A stretch of DNA of 26,194 nt from Elysia marginata (Eukaryota; Mollusca; Gastropoda; Plakobranchidae), in NCBI GenBank assembly GCA_019649035.1, contig BMAT01005985.1, positions 137,603 to 163,796 of the forward strand. Reading direction: 5' to 3'. This document shows, piece after piece, positions 22,101-26,194 of the stretch (the stretch's first letter is position 1; each line of letters starts with the position of its first letter). The notes under the pieces were generated by a model, which was not told where the DNA came from, searched no databases, and saw only the letters and a list, made by a program, of their open reading frames with translations. The position numbers and the translations under genes were made by a program.

Positions 22101-25015
22101 AATCAAGAACAGTTAACACCGACTAGTCATTAGTATGAGTAAGACAAAATTTTTAAACACATAACTTAGACCTAGCTTATGTATTTGTTACATTTTGTAA
22201 ATGAAATATCTATGTAGTACACCAGAAAAAGAAAAAAGTAATGTTGCCAAATTTCTAAGGACATAAAGCATTTTTCAATATCAAAAATGGGTTTGTCCGC
22301 ATAAATTGAAAAGACATAATTTGATCTAATTTAAAATGCAAGCTAAAACATTTCTATGGATATATATCACATCTGGATATAAAATAAAACCTTGTAAGAT
22401 ACAACTTTGAAGTGCTTTTCTCTAATGATAATGTGGTTAAATACCTAAATACATTAATTTGTTTTTTAAATGCTCCCGGCTGCTATTATCAATAAAAAAA
22501 AAATATTATTTTCTTTAGGAACCACCAAATTAGGCCAACCAAGACCATTTCGGGTCTGTCTTAAATTGAGACCCTTATTATTCAGTATAAGTATCTTTAT
22601 ACCTTTCAAATTTAAAGATTGAACAAATATAATAAAGAGTGGAGCCCGCTGGATAGAGACCTGAAAAATGGTTAAAAACATGCCTAAAAAATCAGGTGTT
22701 AAATTAAATAATGGGTGTCCTCAAATTTCATATTAAGCCGCCTCTATTGGTGATTAATGTAAAGTGACATCTATTGGTGATCTTCATTCAGGGGGTCTTG
22801 AGGGGTTTCACTAAAAATTTTCATTTTTTAAAGTCTGCTAATAGTTCAGCTGGTGAATAAGAAACCAAATGTTAACAATGGAAAAAAAAATACAAGTAAG
22901 AAAAGGGTCTGTACTTACATCCTCATTTTTGCACATCAACAAGGCTTCCTCATCATTCAGCTGGAACAGTTGAATTGGACTTTTGATACCAGAAATCAAA
23001 CAGAGCTCACAGAACTTCTTAGATGACCTCCTTTCAATAGTCTAAAAGAACACAGAAAAAAAAAAATAAAATAAATCAAAGATGTCAAAGCCAGATGATG
23101 AACATGTCTTGTGGTAGAATAAGATGTCTAGCTTTTATATTGAATTTATTCTTCAATATGGTTAGAATGGAGCTGACCTGATTCTCAGCAGCGACACCTG
23201 ATGATAAAAAAAAAAGCTGATCCTCTCTGCCTTACGACCACTAAAAACTGAATTCTTTCTTGCCTATAGAAGAGCAAATTGTGCACCTTGTGTAGTACAA
23301 TAGGAAAAAAAAAAAAAAACCCTCTGAAAACTCAATTCCTAAAGAAGCTCTAGAGTCCCTTTACTACTACTTCTGGGTAGGTGTTAAACTTAATCGGCCT
23401 AATAATTATGCTTGTGCCGTTTGTTGTAAATTCTGTTCAATGAATAAAAGTGCTCCACATTTCTTTTATTTTCTATCAGAAAATGCAGCTGAAACATTGC
23501 ATAAAAAAAAAATAGAATTGAAATACTTGTCCTAAGTGTTTCACTGCTGTCGTGGAAACTCTTCAGACAACTTCCTTGACTTGTTTCTATGTAGCCTATG
23601 TCTCCTTGCTCGTTTTAACTCCAATGAGTTTCAGCAATCAAGTGTGAATAAAAGGATAGAATTAAGTTGCAATCTGTAAGCACAGGAACCAACTGCTTCA
23701 CTAGAGCTATCAGGATAGGGGAGTGGACATTCTACCTAGAAACAAGGGAGTCATCTGAGGAGGGACCACAACATCAATGGAACACGTCTAACGACAAGGA
23801 AGTCAAAACATACGACACTTAAGAATTTTGCTCTTTTTTCCTATTCCAAGTCCAAAATATTGCATGACCAGTAAAAAAAAAAATGCAGATCTCCAAAAGA
23901 TTCTGGGAAGTAGAATATTTAAACAAAAAACAAAACAAAAAAGTGTACAATTTCTACACGATATCACTAATAGTAGTAAAAATAATTTTTTCTTAAGTTC
24001 TGGTCAATGACAATAATACCACTTTCACTTCAGAGACAGGACTGACATGTCTTACCTTTTCAGACGGGTGAGCAGAACATTATAAACGACGTAACCAGTC
24101 AAAAAATTAAACCTATCATTTTATGTCAGTTGTATTATTACTTGTACTTCAGTTTTGTGAATTGTCAACTTGTGACTCCTTGTAATATCATGATCATAGC
24201 CTGCGAAATTATCAGCACCCAGCCAAAAGCTAAACAAATCAAGAATTAACTTATAAGAGAGAGGGACGGTATTTTTTTTTCATTTGCATTTTCAGTTTTT
24301 TTGATAATTATCTAATTATGATCAAGATTGATCCAATTTATAAAAAAAAAAAATTCAGCGCATCTTCAGATCAGAGCTAACTTTTAAAATCCCCATTGTA
24401 AACCCAAATGTTTCAATTAGGAAAATTGGGAAACAGTTTGAGACTCCCTAATAAACAAAAAGGGTAACGACTGGTAATAATCCCACTGAATTAGGCCAAA
24501 TAGATTGGAGCAAATTTTGGTACATTTTTAGCAAATGGAAACGAGTGTACATACTTAAAACAGTTTCCATGATCTAGAGTGCCTTCAAGGCATCATAACA
24601 CCAGCAGTCTAGCTCGACATTTAAAAAAATGTTAAGCTACATTTTTAATGATTAAAATAGTTAATTAAATTTTTATAGAACAAAACAGACCTATCATCAA
24701 TTTACAAACCAATGCATAAAAAAAAAATGTCTTTCCCCTCTGAATGAAAGTCTTCATTGCAATAAAATTCACTTTAACTACAAAATGACTGGAACTGCTG
24801 CACAAAATTAACTGAGATTGACTGGTTTCACCGTATTGTTTGTATACAATGGTGAAACACTCAGGGCAAAGTGATTGATTTAGACAACAAAAATTAGCTC
24901 ATCACTATATTTTTTGCTTTGAAAAAGTTTCAGTTGCCTTTTTTGATACCGCTGGTTTGGGTTTGTCACGTAGAGTTGGTTTCTTCGCCCATGGGTCAGA
25001 AGCACCACCATTCAT
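3737..25015 (-). CDS. USPL1: USPL1-like SUMO isopeptidase, giant form, 13-exon model (whole gene span)
   Basis: This is the full span of the modelled gene. USPL1 is a C98-family cysteine peptidase that removes SUMO from targets; in vertebrates it acts in Cajal bodies and supports snRNA transcription. Order in the protein (short-exon-3 model, about 2,987 residues): Cys4 zinc segment (C33, C36, C59, C64), acidic Gln-rich region with repeats (about 374-522), peptidase core (about 670-985) with C688, H933 and D950 and a CxxC pair at 837/840 and 873/876, RGG box 1 (about 1053), RGG box 2 (about 1733), basic and acidic disordered tail, AT-hook (about 2886). Motifs match human USPL1 closely (HFVKGLP, ECDDLK, LQPRLRC). 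Phases agree at every junction from 18843 down to 4187. The 5' end (exons 1 and 3) is uncertain. Human USPL1 is about a third as long. Family assignment is very secure; exact exon content upstream of 20391 is not. Confidence 0.9.
4187..5534 (-). other. Intron between exons 12 and 13
   Basis: GT-AG intron, AT-rich. No exon-like or repeat-like structure seen. Confidence 0.85.
5535..9096 (-). CDS. USPL1: Exon 12: giant exon with RGG box 2, acidic repeats-free tail, basic patches
   Basis: Acceptor GTTTGTTTCAG (9097-9098) and donor ACACAA|GTAAGT (5533-5534); phase 2 in, phase 0 out; 3,562 bases, 1,187 codons without a break. In order: Ser/Thr linker; TEYIPVNRGRGRGGRGSRGS and a further RG-rich run (about 8745-8862); a long Glu/Gln/Ser-rich acidic stretch (about 7350-8700); a Lys/Arg cluster KPKTKKSRTKGKSTSKKAR (about 7220-7290), probably a nuclear signal; a second acidic stretch; RPRRQRVDWAK (about 6447-6479); basic APKKKR (about 6320-6340); GQKRQRADW (6099-6125); a predicted helix around EETRLAQAQYCQQLAM (about 5996-6045) with acidic DEDENEADD; and basic GKKRGRKKKSGRK (about 5655-5693). 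No enzymatic domain is visible. Confidence 0.9.
9135..9320. mobile_element. Pogo/Tc1-like MITE 1 with TA target duplication
   Basis: The left end CAGTGCAGTCTGCTTAAG and the right end ...GGACTCCACTG are imperfect terminal inverted repeats beginning CAGTG, flanked by TA on both sides (9133-9134 and 9321-9322). Length is about 186 bp with no coding capacity. The CAGTGxA... ends and TA duplication are typical of pogo/Tigger-type non-autonomous elements. Confidence 0.7.
9855..10450 (+). mobile_element. 5'-truncated L2/CR1-like LINE remnant (reverse transcriptase C-terminus and 3' tail)
   Basis: On the plus strand, against the host gene, the sequence reads RKIDHVSPMFKHLHW (9857-9901). A one-base slip follows, then TRIEYTIAVLCYKCIHGYAP and NYLKGLVSLYTPTRNLRSCD (about 9907-10030), NRAF and CAPVV, a stop where Trp is usual, then NALPIFIREATSVNQFKSKT. 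This is the typical end of the non-LTR retrotransposon reverse transcriptase protein (LHWLPV..RIDYK..., YTPSR.LRS, WN.LP...). The 3' end has GGGGCGCTAG and an AT-rich tail with tattatta, the usual L2/CR1-like ending. No 5' part is recognisable: it is dead and fairly old. Confidence 0.85.
10875..12780 (-). CDS. USPL1: Exon 11: RGG box 1 and Ser/Thr/Gly/Gln-rich disordered region
   Basis: Acceptor CTTTTTTTTCCAG (12781-12782) and donor TTTCAA|GTAAGT (10873-10874); phase 1 in, phase 2 out; 1,906 bases. Soon after its start comes SPYIPRGRGRGRGRGSRGGR (about 12616-12676), an RGG/RG box of a kind that binds RNA and is often arginine-methylated. The rest is low complexity: Ser/Thr/Ala/Gly tracts, a possible short helix LTAQQLLQLLQRTGAI (about 12304-12351), a lone unit like the exon 4 repeat (SYIIQSDGTIMTT, about 12150-12188) and a short poly-Gln (about 11398-11415). 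Long hydrophobic-spaced Ser/Gln stretches resemble Sp1- or HCF-type activation domains in composition only. Nothing like it is known to me in human USPL1. Confidence 0.88.
13014..13232 (-). CDS. USPL1: Exon 10: peptidase core, catalytic aspartate
   Basis: Acceptor GTTGTGCCAG (13233-13234) and donor CCCAG|GTTAGC (13012-13013); phase 1 in and out. It encodes GSTWMECDDLKSVITRYHHT, then IPPSQVHMVLWERRL, ending the catalytic fold (human SWLECDDLKG...ASEIHIVIWERK). The Asp codon after Cys is at 13210-13212 (D950, human Asp472). The last 30 or so residues, rich in Thr, Ser and Gln, start the long disordered tail. Confidence 0.95.
13514..13674 (-). CDS. USPL1: Exon 9: peptidase core, catalytic histidine
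   Basis: Acceptor GTATTCTTTCAG (13675-13676) and donor CTCCAG|GTAAGT (13512-13513); phase 2 in, phase 1 out. It encodes GLQDFVQMHFVKGLPHNRFD, then FQGDHYEVTAVVHYKNNPDH and FIAWVRNAPG. The human counterpart reads MLHFVEGLPQND and NNHFITW. The catalytic His codon is at 13542-13544 (H933 in the model, human His456). Confidence 0.95.
13675..14274 (-). other. Intron between exons 8 and 9
   Basis: GT-AG intron, phase 2. No feature seen. Confidence 0.85.
14275..14432 (-). CDS. USPL1: Exon 8: peptidase core zinc site
   Basis: Acceptor CCTGTTTTTGCAG (14433-14434) and donor AAGG|GTATGC (14273-14274); enters in phase 0, leaves in phase 2. It opens with CEKCGYTQDDVHTKILPSIP and later has CFVRNCFECQAPNQR. 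The two CxxC pairs (residues 837/840 and 873/876) match the structural zinc knuckle of human USPL1 (CSQCGH...CNNCNSKS). All four Cys are present. Confidence 0.92.
14433..15341 (-). other. Intron between exons 7 and 8
   Basis: GT-AG intron, phase 0. AT-rich, no feature seen. Confidence 0.85.
15342..15656 (-). CDS. USPL1: Exon 7: peptidase core, middle helical part
   Basis: Acceptor GGCTATGATTCAG (15657-15658) and donor CAAG|GTGAGC (15340-15341); 105 codons, phase 0 at both ends. It encodes VLVQNLLKKS, then a short variable loop rich in Gly/Thr/Ser, then MDEIGKAINILYAMREKIWQ, ALQPRLRCERGKHNSPVLVL and KQMFTMNYRYVFK. The LQPRLRC...SPVLVLPLL block corresponds to human LQPQLRC...SPVFAFPLLL. It precedes the zinc site begun by the next exon. 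Confidence 0.92.
15657..16403 (-). other. Intron between exons 6 and 7
   Basis: GT-AG intron, phase 0. It has a poly-A rich run (about 15690-15722) and the repeat tail at 15959-16045. Confidence 0.8.
15959..16045 (-). repeat. LINE/SINE 3' tail ending in an ATT microsatellite
   Basis: The plus strand starts with AATAATAATAATAA, then ACAGTGAAGTTTATTTATA, AGCAGCCCTCTCC and AGGCAATTTATAATAAG. Read on the minus strand this ends in a run of TTA units. It resembles the common L2-type tail (GCGCTATATAAAT...ATTATTATT) shared by many invertebrate LINEs and SINEs. Only the last 80 or so bases are recognisable. Confidence 0.5.
16404..16654 (-). CDS. USPL1: Exon 6: peptidase core, catalytic cysteine
   Basis: Acceptor ATCTGTCTTCAG (16655-16656) and donor CTCAG|GTCAGA (16402-16403). 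It enters in phase 1 and leaves in phase 0. It carries LFVQWQNLDAMCWMDVVLIM; the Cys codon is at 16533-16535 (C688 in the model) and corresponds to human Cys236 in ALCWLDC. WQN before it matches the human WKN. The frame remains open past the donor to TAA at 16338, so the donor choice rests on the join: AQ|VLVQNLL aligns with human ANTLLYTS. An alternative in-frame pair (donor at 16364-16365, acceptor ending exon 7 at 15675) would add 19 residues. Confidence 0.9.
16655..17850 (-). other. Intron between exons 5 and 6
   Basis: GT-AG intron, phase 1. It contains the long inverted repeat at 17579-17694. Nothing else is supported. Confidence 0.85.
17579..17694. repeat. Long imperfect inverted repeat (hairpin or fold-back MITE)
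   Basis: The left arm starts CCTATTGGGAATGAGATTAG and the right arm ends TATTCATTCCCAATAAAC. The reverse complement of the right arm aligns with the left over about 46 bases (TATTGGGAATGA, AGAGT.CAAA, TAT.GTTC.TG) with few small indels. The loop is about 20-25 bases. It could be a miniature fold-back transposon or an intronic RNA hairpin. Flanks share AAC, which may be a short target duplication. Confidence 0.65.
17851..18015 (-). CDS. USPL1: Exon 5: linker before the peptidase core
   Basis: Acceptor TGCTCACAG (18016-18017) and donor GTTG|GTAGGT (17849-17850); 165 bases, phase 1 in and out. It encodes TPTASGLASEHKGTSS and continues through SADMDEFRPVAMVTRRIGVD to LSGLNVG. Phase and position place it between the acidic region and the catalytic Cys exon. 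No motif is recognised. Confidence 0.85.
18016..18842 (-). other. Intron between exons 4 and 5
   Basis: GT-AG intron, phase 1. It contains MITE 2 (18453-18627). The rest is AT-rich with A/T runs. Confidence 0.85.
18453..18627. mobile_element. Pogo/Tc1-like MITE 2, same family as the copy at 9135
   Basis: The left end CAGTGGAATCTGCTTAAG, then ATAAAC, is matched by the right end TTTATCTTAACAGGATTCCACTG. The terminal inverted repeats are about 23 bp with one or two differences. TA precedes the left end (18451-18452); the right flank is CA, probably a mutated TA. The left end shares CAGTGxAxTCTGCTTAAG with MITE 1. About 175 bp, non-coding. Confidence 0.75.
18843..20391 (-). CDS. USPL1: Exon 4: acidic Gln-rich region with tandem VYxQ...GRIITSIMD repeats
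   Basis: Acceptor GTTTGACGCAG (AG at 20392-20393), donor CAAA|GTAAGT (18841-18842), out in phase 1. An ATG at 20368-20370, MPTTTNQSADD, lies only 21 bases after the acceptor, so this exon could also open a separate transcript. In frame, stops TAA, TAG and TGA lie between 20448 and 20419, so an intron must end at 20392 or translation must start at 20370. The first half is very acidic and rich in Ser, Thr, Glu and Gln. The second half holds five related units of about 22 residues (19053-19497) and two poly-Gln runs (about 19297-19325 and 18985-19010). The last residues are LDMLAELSHLTAGQ. The composition resembles transcriptional activation domains; that is inference, not a domain match. Confidence 0.85.
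20446..21702 (-). CDS. Exon 3 / long Ser-rich ORF completing the zinc segment, ends in a stop
   Basis: The acceptor (TATTTTTCAG, AG at 21703-21704) leads in phase 0 into Cys-Thr-Tyr-Met-Pro, supplying the fourth zinc ligand. The frame stays open for 418 codons to TAA at 20446-20448. The product is Ser/Thr/Asn/Gln-rich and mostly disordered (poly-Ser near 21590-21630). A less repetitive stretch, roughly 20935-21095, contains KKVILSATAVSK and GSWKLKLVKDSEG. The acidic end is DDTGLHEFFIDNTP. The open length argues that it is translated. It could be the C-terminal exon of a short zinc-finger isoform, a separate gene, or exonic sequence whose join to the next exon I cannot see. The best phase-0 donor inside it is GTA|GTGAGA at 21662-21663, which would keep only 21664-21702 (CTYMPSSNWGDLV) and splice to 20391. 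No AATAAA lies between the stop and the next exon. Confidence 0.7.
   Translation of the reverse strand, partial: CTYMPSSNWGDLVVRRHISQLSQNSSRKNRPSSSSSASSSLKNAISVHSAPQRLQSSVKSPSKSSTPCLLVKPHSTTTAKSLTHHSEERVISSPTPSIDSTVSDEPERKTLVPIAPFLCRHAHSFAAFETKSIEGNRHQEESLSRRENFTQWNLNKIGARGLKRRGSSLDSDSLSSCSSSLDSRPVSPVEHSVKPVGWQTSSNQTKKVILSATAVSKLREGSWKLKLVKDSEGRTTQVKFVTLEPQTQGTRSLVPITPESKNQTNHQLNSSTELKHQFTSHSQELNLYNQLVTSGASSRPVLESHSAGSKNSSNISVQAHINAINEHLAALCDAANLNGLALPLELSNLIPQTCNNSAALLQSSPESSRETPSIVSTDSEFSTASNCGVLPKDTTESALPFDDTGLHEFFIDNTPAQF
21703..22918 (-). other. Intron between exons 2 and 3
   Basis: GT-AG intron, phase 0, AT-rich. A pair of CTATTGGTGAT direct repeats (22744-22754 and 22771-22781) is the only structure noted. 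Confidence 0.8.
22919..23041 (-). CDS. USPL1: Exon 2: N-terminal zinc-binding segment of USPL1
   Basis: Acceptor TTCTTTTAG at 23042-23043 and donor GAT|GTAAG at 22917-22918; 123 bases, phase 0 at both ends. It encodes 41 residues including FCELC and LMCKNED, giving three of four zinc ligands (CxxC then C); the fourth Cys is the first codon of the next exon at 21700-21702. The layout CxxC-x22-C-x4-C matches the N-terminal segment of vertebrate USPL1 (human CPAC...LCEDLQC). An in-frame TAG directly before the acceptor shows the exon cannot extend upstream, so a preceding coding exon is required. Confidence 0.85.
23042..24949 (-). other. Intron between candidate exon 1 and exon 2
   Basis: About 1.9 kb, AT-rich, with several poly-A runs (for example about 23310-23324). 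No exon with suitable phase and no clear transposon seen. Its right border depends on the uncertain exon 1. Confidence 0.5.
24950..25015 (-). CDS. USPL1: Candidate exon 1: start codon and short basic N-terminus
   Basis: On the minus strand a good acceptor (TTACTTGCAG, AG at 25026-25027) is followed ten bases on by ATG at 25013-25015 with A at -3. The reading is MNGGASDPWAKKPTLRDKPK, then PA, ending at a GTATCA donor (24948-24949) in phase 0. Phase 0 is what the next exon needs, since that exon has an in-frame stop just upstream of its acceptor and no usable early Met. If the donor is not used, the frame runs 14 more codons to a TAG at 24905. The donor is weak; a GC-type donor a few codons later (AAG|GCAACT) is an alternative and also phase 0. 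Upstream non-coding exon(s) are implied by the acceptor but not located. Confidence 0.45.
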
Positions 25016-25044
25016 AATTTTACACCTGCAAGTAAATTTAAAAC

Positions 25045-25262
25045 ATCATATCATCATCATCAAGACAATACTGGCCTTGTCTTTGTACAAAACAAGGACT
25101 ATGCCCACTCCAGAACTCTGCAACATCTGATAATGAGCACACTGGAGACCTTGATTGAAGCTCTGATAGGTACAGGTTTCACACCATAGGCGACCCCATG
25201 AATGTACTCTCAGACAGACTGGTGATGGGGGTCTATGACATGTGTATGCCAATCTCTGCTCA
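25045..25262 (-). repeat. Possible SINE-like block with a GAT-repeat tail
   Basis: Read on the minus strand, a segment richer in G and C than its surroundings ends in GATGATGATGATATGATG. A sharp composition step and a short triplet tail are typical of a short retroposon. I see no A or B box and cannot name a family. It sits just upstream of the exon 1 acceptor and could instead be part of a 5'UTR exon or intron. Confidence 0.25.
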
Positions 25263-25873
25263 TTTCAGTGCGTTAACTTCATCAACAGCAGTGATTAGAA
25301 AAATTGATTCAAACTACAGTACATGTAATGATGACTTGCATTACAAGGATTGGTTTCACAAAGAATAATTAATTTAATACATGTAGCATTCACAAGAAAC
25401 CATTAACACATCATCTATGTAATGTTGTTTGAATCTTTTTAGGTCTAATCTAGATCAATGTCCTAGTCAAGCATTGAATTAAATTTTTTGTTAAGTTGTT
25501 TTAGCACAAAAACTAAAGTCAACCCATTCTACTTTTATTGGAAATTCACGAAATAAGGCCTTTTTAAGTAGTTTAGCTGTGGTAAGTAAATTTCCAAGGT
25601 AAGCATGTCAGGCCAGCGCACAGCACATAATTTCCTCATCCAAACCTAGAAATAGAATGAACATCATATCGAGTCATCTCAGACAAAGACGATTTAGATT
25701 ATAAAGAATTGTCCTAATGGTTGTCACAATCTGTAGTTTAAGATACATAGAAATATACAAGTGTTGTGAACAGGAGGCCGTTAACTACGCTAAACTATTA
25801 AACTACTATAACTATCCTAAAACCCTAGAACTAGAAGTGAATACACTAATCTCAATAAAGTAATACTATAGCA
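25263..25873. other. Non-coding stretch upstream of USPL1
   Basis: AT-rich. Two good plus-strand donor motifs occur (GTG|GTAAGTAA near 25580 and AAG|GTAAGCAT near 25600), which would fit an upstream exon of a plus-strand transcript, but no coding frame supports them. Nothing else is seen. Confidence 0.5.
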
Positions 25874-26101
25874 ATGTATCCCAACAGGTGGGAAAGAAGG
25901 CCTCGGAGTCAGGTTGTAGAAGAGAAGGTACTTTTTAACACAACTTTCCACAACGCTGACGACTCCAAGACTGACGAGTCCTCGAGAGCTGCATTTCAGC
26001 CTCAGGCCCGCCGTCAGGCCTCGGCTTCCTTCGCCGATCTCCGTTACTGCACGGAGTACCGGGTCAAAGGTGACCAATTTCACCACACAAGCAAAGCCTA
26101 A
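25874..26101 (+). CDS. Possible small protein gene or exon, divergent from USPL1
   Basis: A 75-codon ORF in a CpG-rich, GC-rich island that contrasts with the AT-rich surroundings. It has an in-frame TAA shortly before the ATG. It starts MYPNRWERRPRSQVVEEKVL and ends KGDQFHHTSKA. The residue make-up (charged, Gln/Arg/Asp-rich) is protein-like, and many codons end in G or C. I recognise no family. The antisense frame is also open, and the block may simply be the USPL1 promoter or first exon region. An internal AAG|GTACTT could be a donor, so it may be only an exon. Confidence 0.3.
   Translation: MYPNRWERRPRSQVVEEKVLFNTTFHNADDSKTDESSRAAFQPQARRQASASFADLRYCTEYRVKGDQFHHTSKA
25880..26100. promoter_or_regulatory. 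CpG-rich block, probable promoter region
   Basis: CG dinucleotides are dense here (roughly 25900-26060) and rare elsewhere in the non-coding window. It lies about 0.9 kb upstream of the candidate start codon of the minus-strand gene, where a promoter would be expected. No TATA box or initiator was assigned. The alternative is a conserved plus-strand exon. Confidence 0.35.
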
Positions 26102-26194
26102 AATACCTGTAATGCAAACATCTGAAATTTTATAGTTACCAATCTATGTGTCGGACTTAATAATCAGTAAAATTGTCAGGGTTGGTCAGAACCC

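Noticed and set aside
23690-23830. Faint resemblance of a plus-strand frame to the C-terminus of Penelope-like retroelements
   Set aside because: Only a few residues agree (TRAIRIG and nearby) with no conserved core; below what I can support.
25817-26086. Minus-strand ORF of 89 codons antisense to the small plus ORF
   Set aside because: Composition (Leu/Val-rich, then Tyr/Ser) looks less protein-like than the plus frame, and no donor joins it to exon 1 in frame. It may be non-coding 5'UTR.

Overview
The window is AT-rich metazoan DNA with ordinary GT-AG introns. It is dominated by one very large gene on the minus strand, whose 13 modelled exons run from about 25025 down to the stop at 3737. 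The protein is a USPL1-type SUMO isopeptidase (ubiquitin-specific peptidase-like 1). It has an N-terminal Cys4 zinc-binding segment and a peptidase core holding Cys, His and Asp in the expected motifs (MCWMD, DHFIAW, WMECDDLK). The core also carries a CxxC...CxxC zinc site. Organism: an invertebrate animal is likely. The introns, an old L2/CR1-like LINE and pogo-like MITEs would suit a mollusc or other lophotrochozoan, but nothing here proves this.

Layout, read along the gene from right to left. From 25026 to 26194 there is a CpG-rich block (about 25880-26100), probably the promoter side, which also contains a small plus-strand ORF. Candidate start exon: 24950-25015. Zinc-finger exon: 22919-23041. 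Next is a long Ser-rich ORF (20446-21702) ending in a stop just before a second large exon in the same frame (18843-20391). That second exon is acidic and Gln-rich and carries a tandem protein repeat. Peptidase core exons: 17851-18015, 16404-16654, 15342-15656, 14275-14432, 13514-13674 and 13014-13232. Two giant disordered exons follow, 10875-12780 and 5535-9096, each with an RGG box, then the last exon 3737-4186 with an AT-hook. About 3.7 kb of AT-rich 3'UTR or intergenic DNA fills the left end.

Every exon junction from 18843 leftwards keeps phase (1, 1, 0, 0, 2, 1, 1, 2, 0), which strongly supports one gene. With a short zinc-finger exon (21664-21702) the model is about 2,987 residues, against about 1,090 for human USPL1. 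The extra length is low-complexity, acidic, RGG and AT-hook sequence, so the enzyme seems embedded in a large scaffold that may bind nucleic acid. The main unresolved point is how the 415-codon ORF at 20446-21693 relates to the rest: a separate or alternative product, or exonic sequence with a missed splice.

Repeats lie in introns: an L2/CR1-like LINE remnant (9855-10450), two related pogo-like MITEs (9135-9320 and 18453-18627), a LINE/SINE 3' tail (15959-16045), a long hairpin (17579-17694) and a possible SINE-like block (25045-25262). I saw no tRNA, rRNA or CRISPR array.
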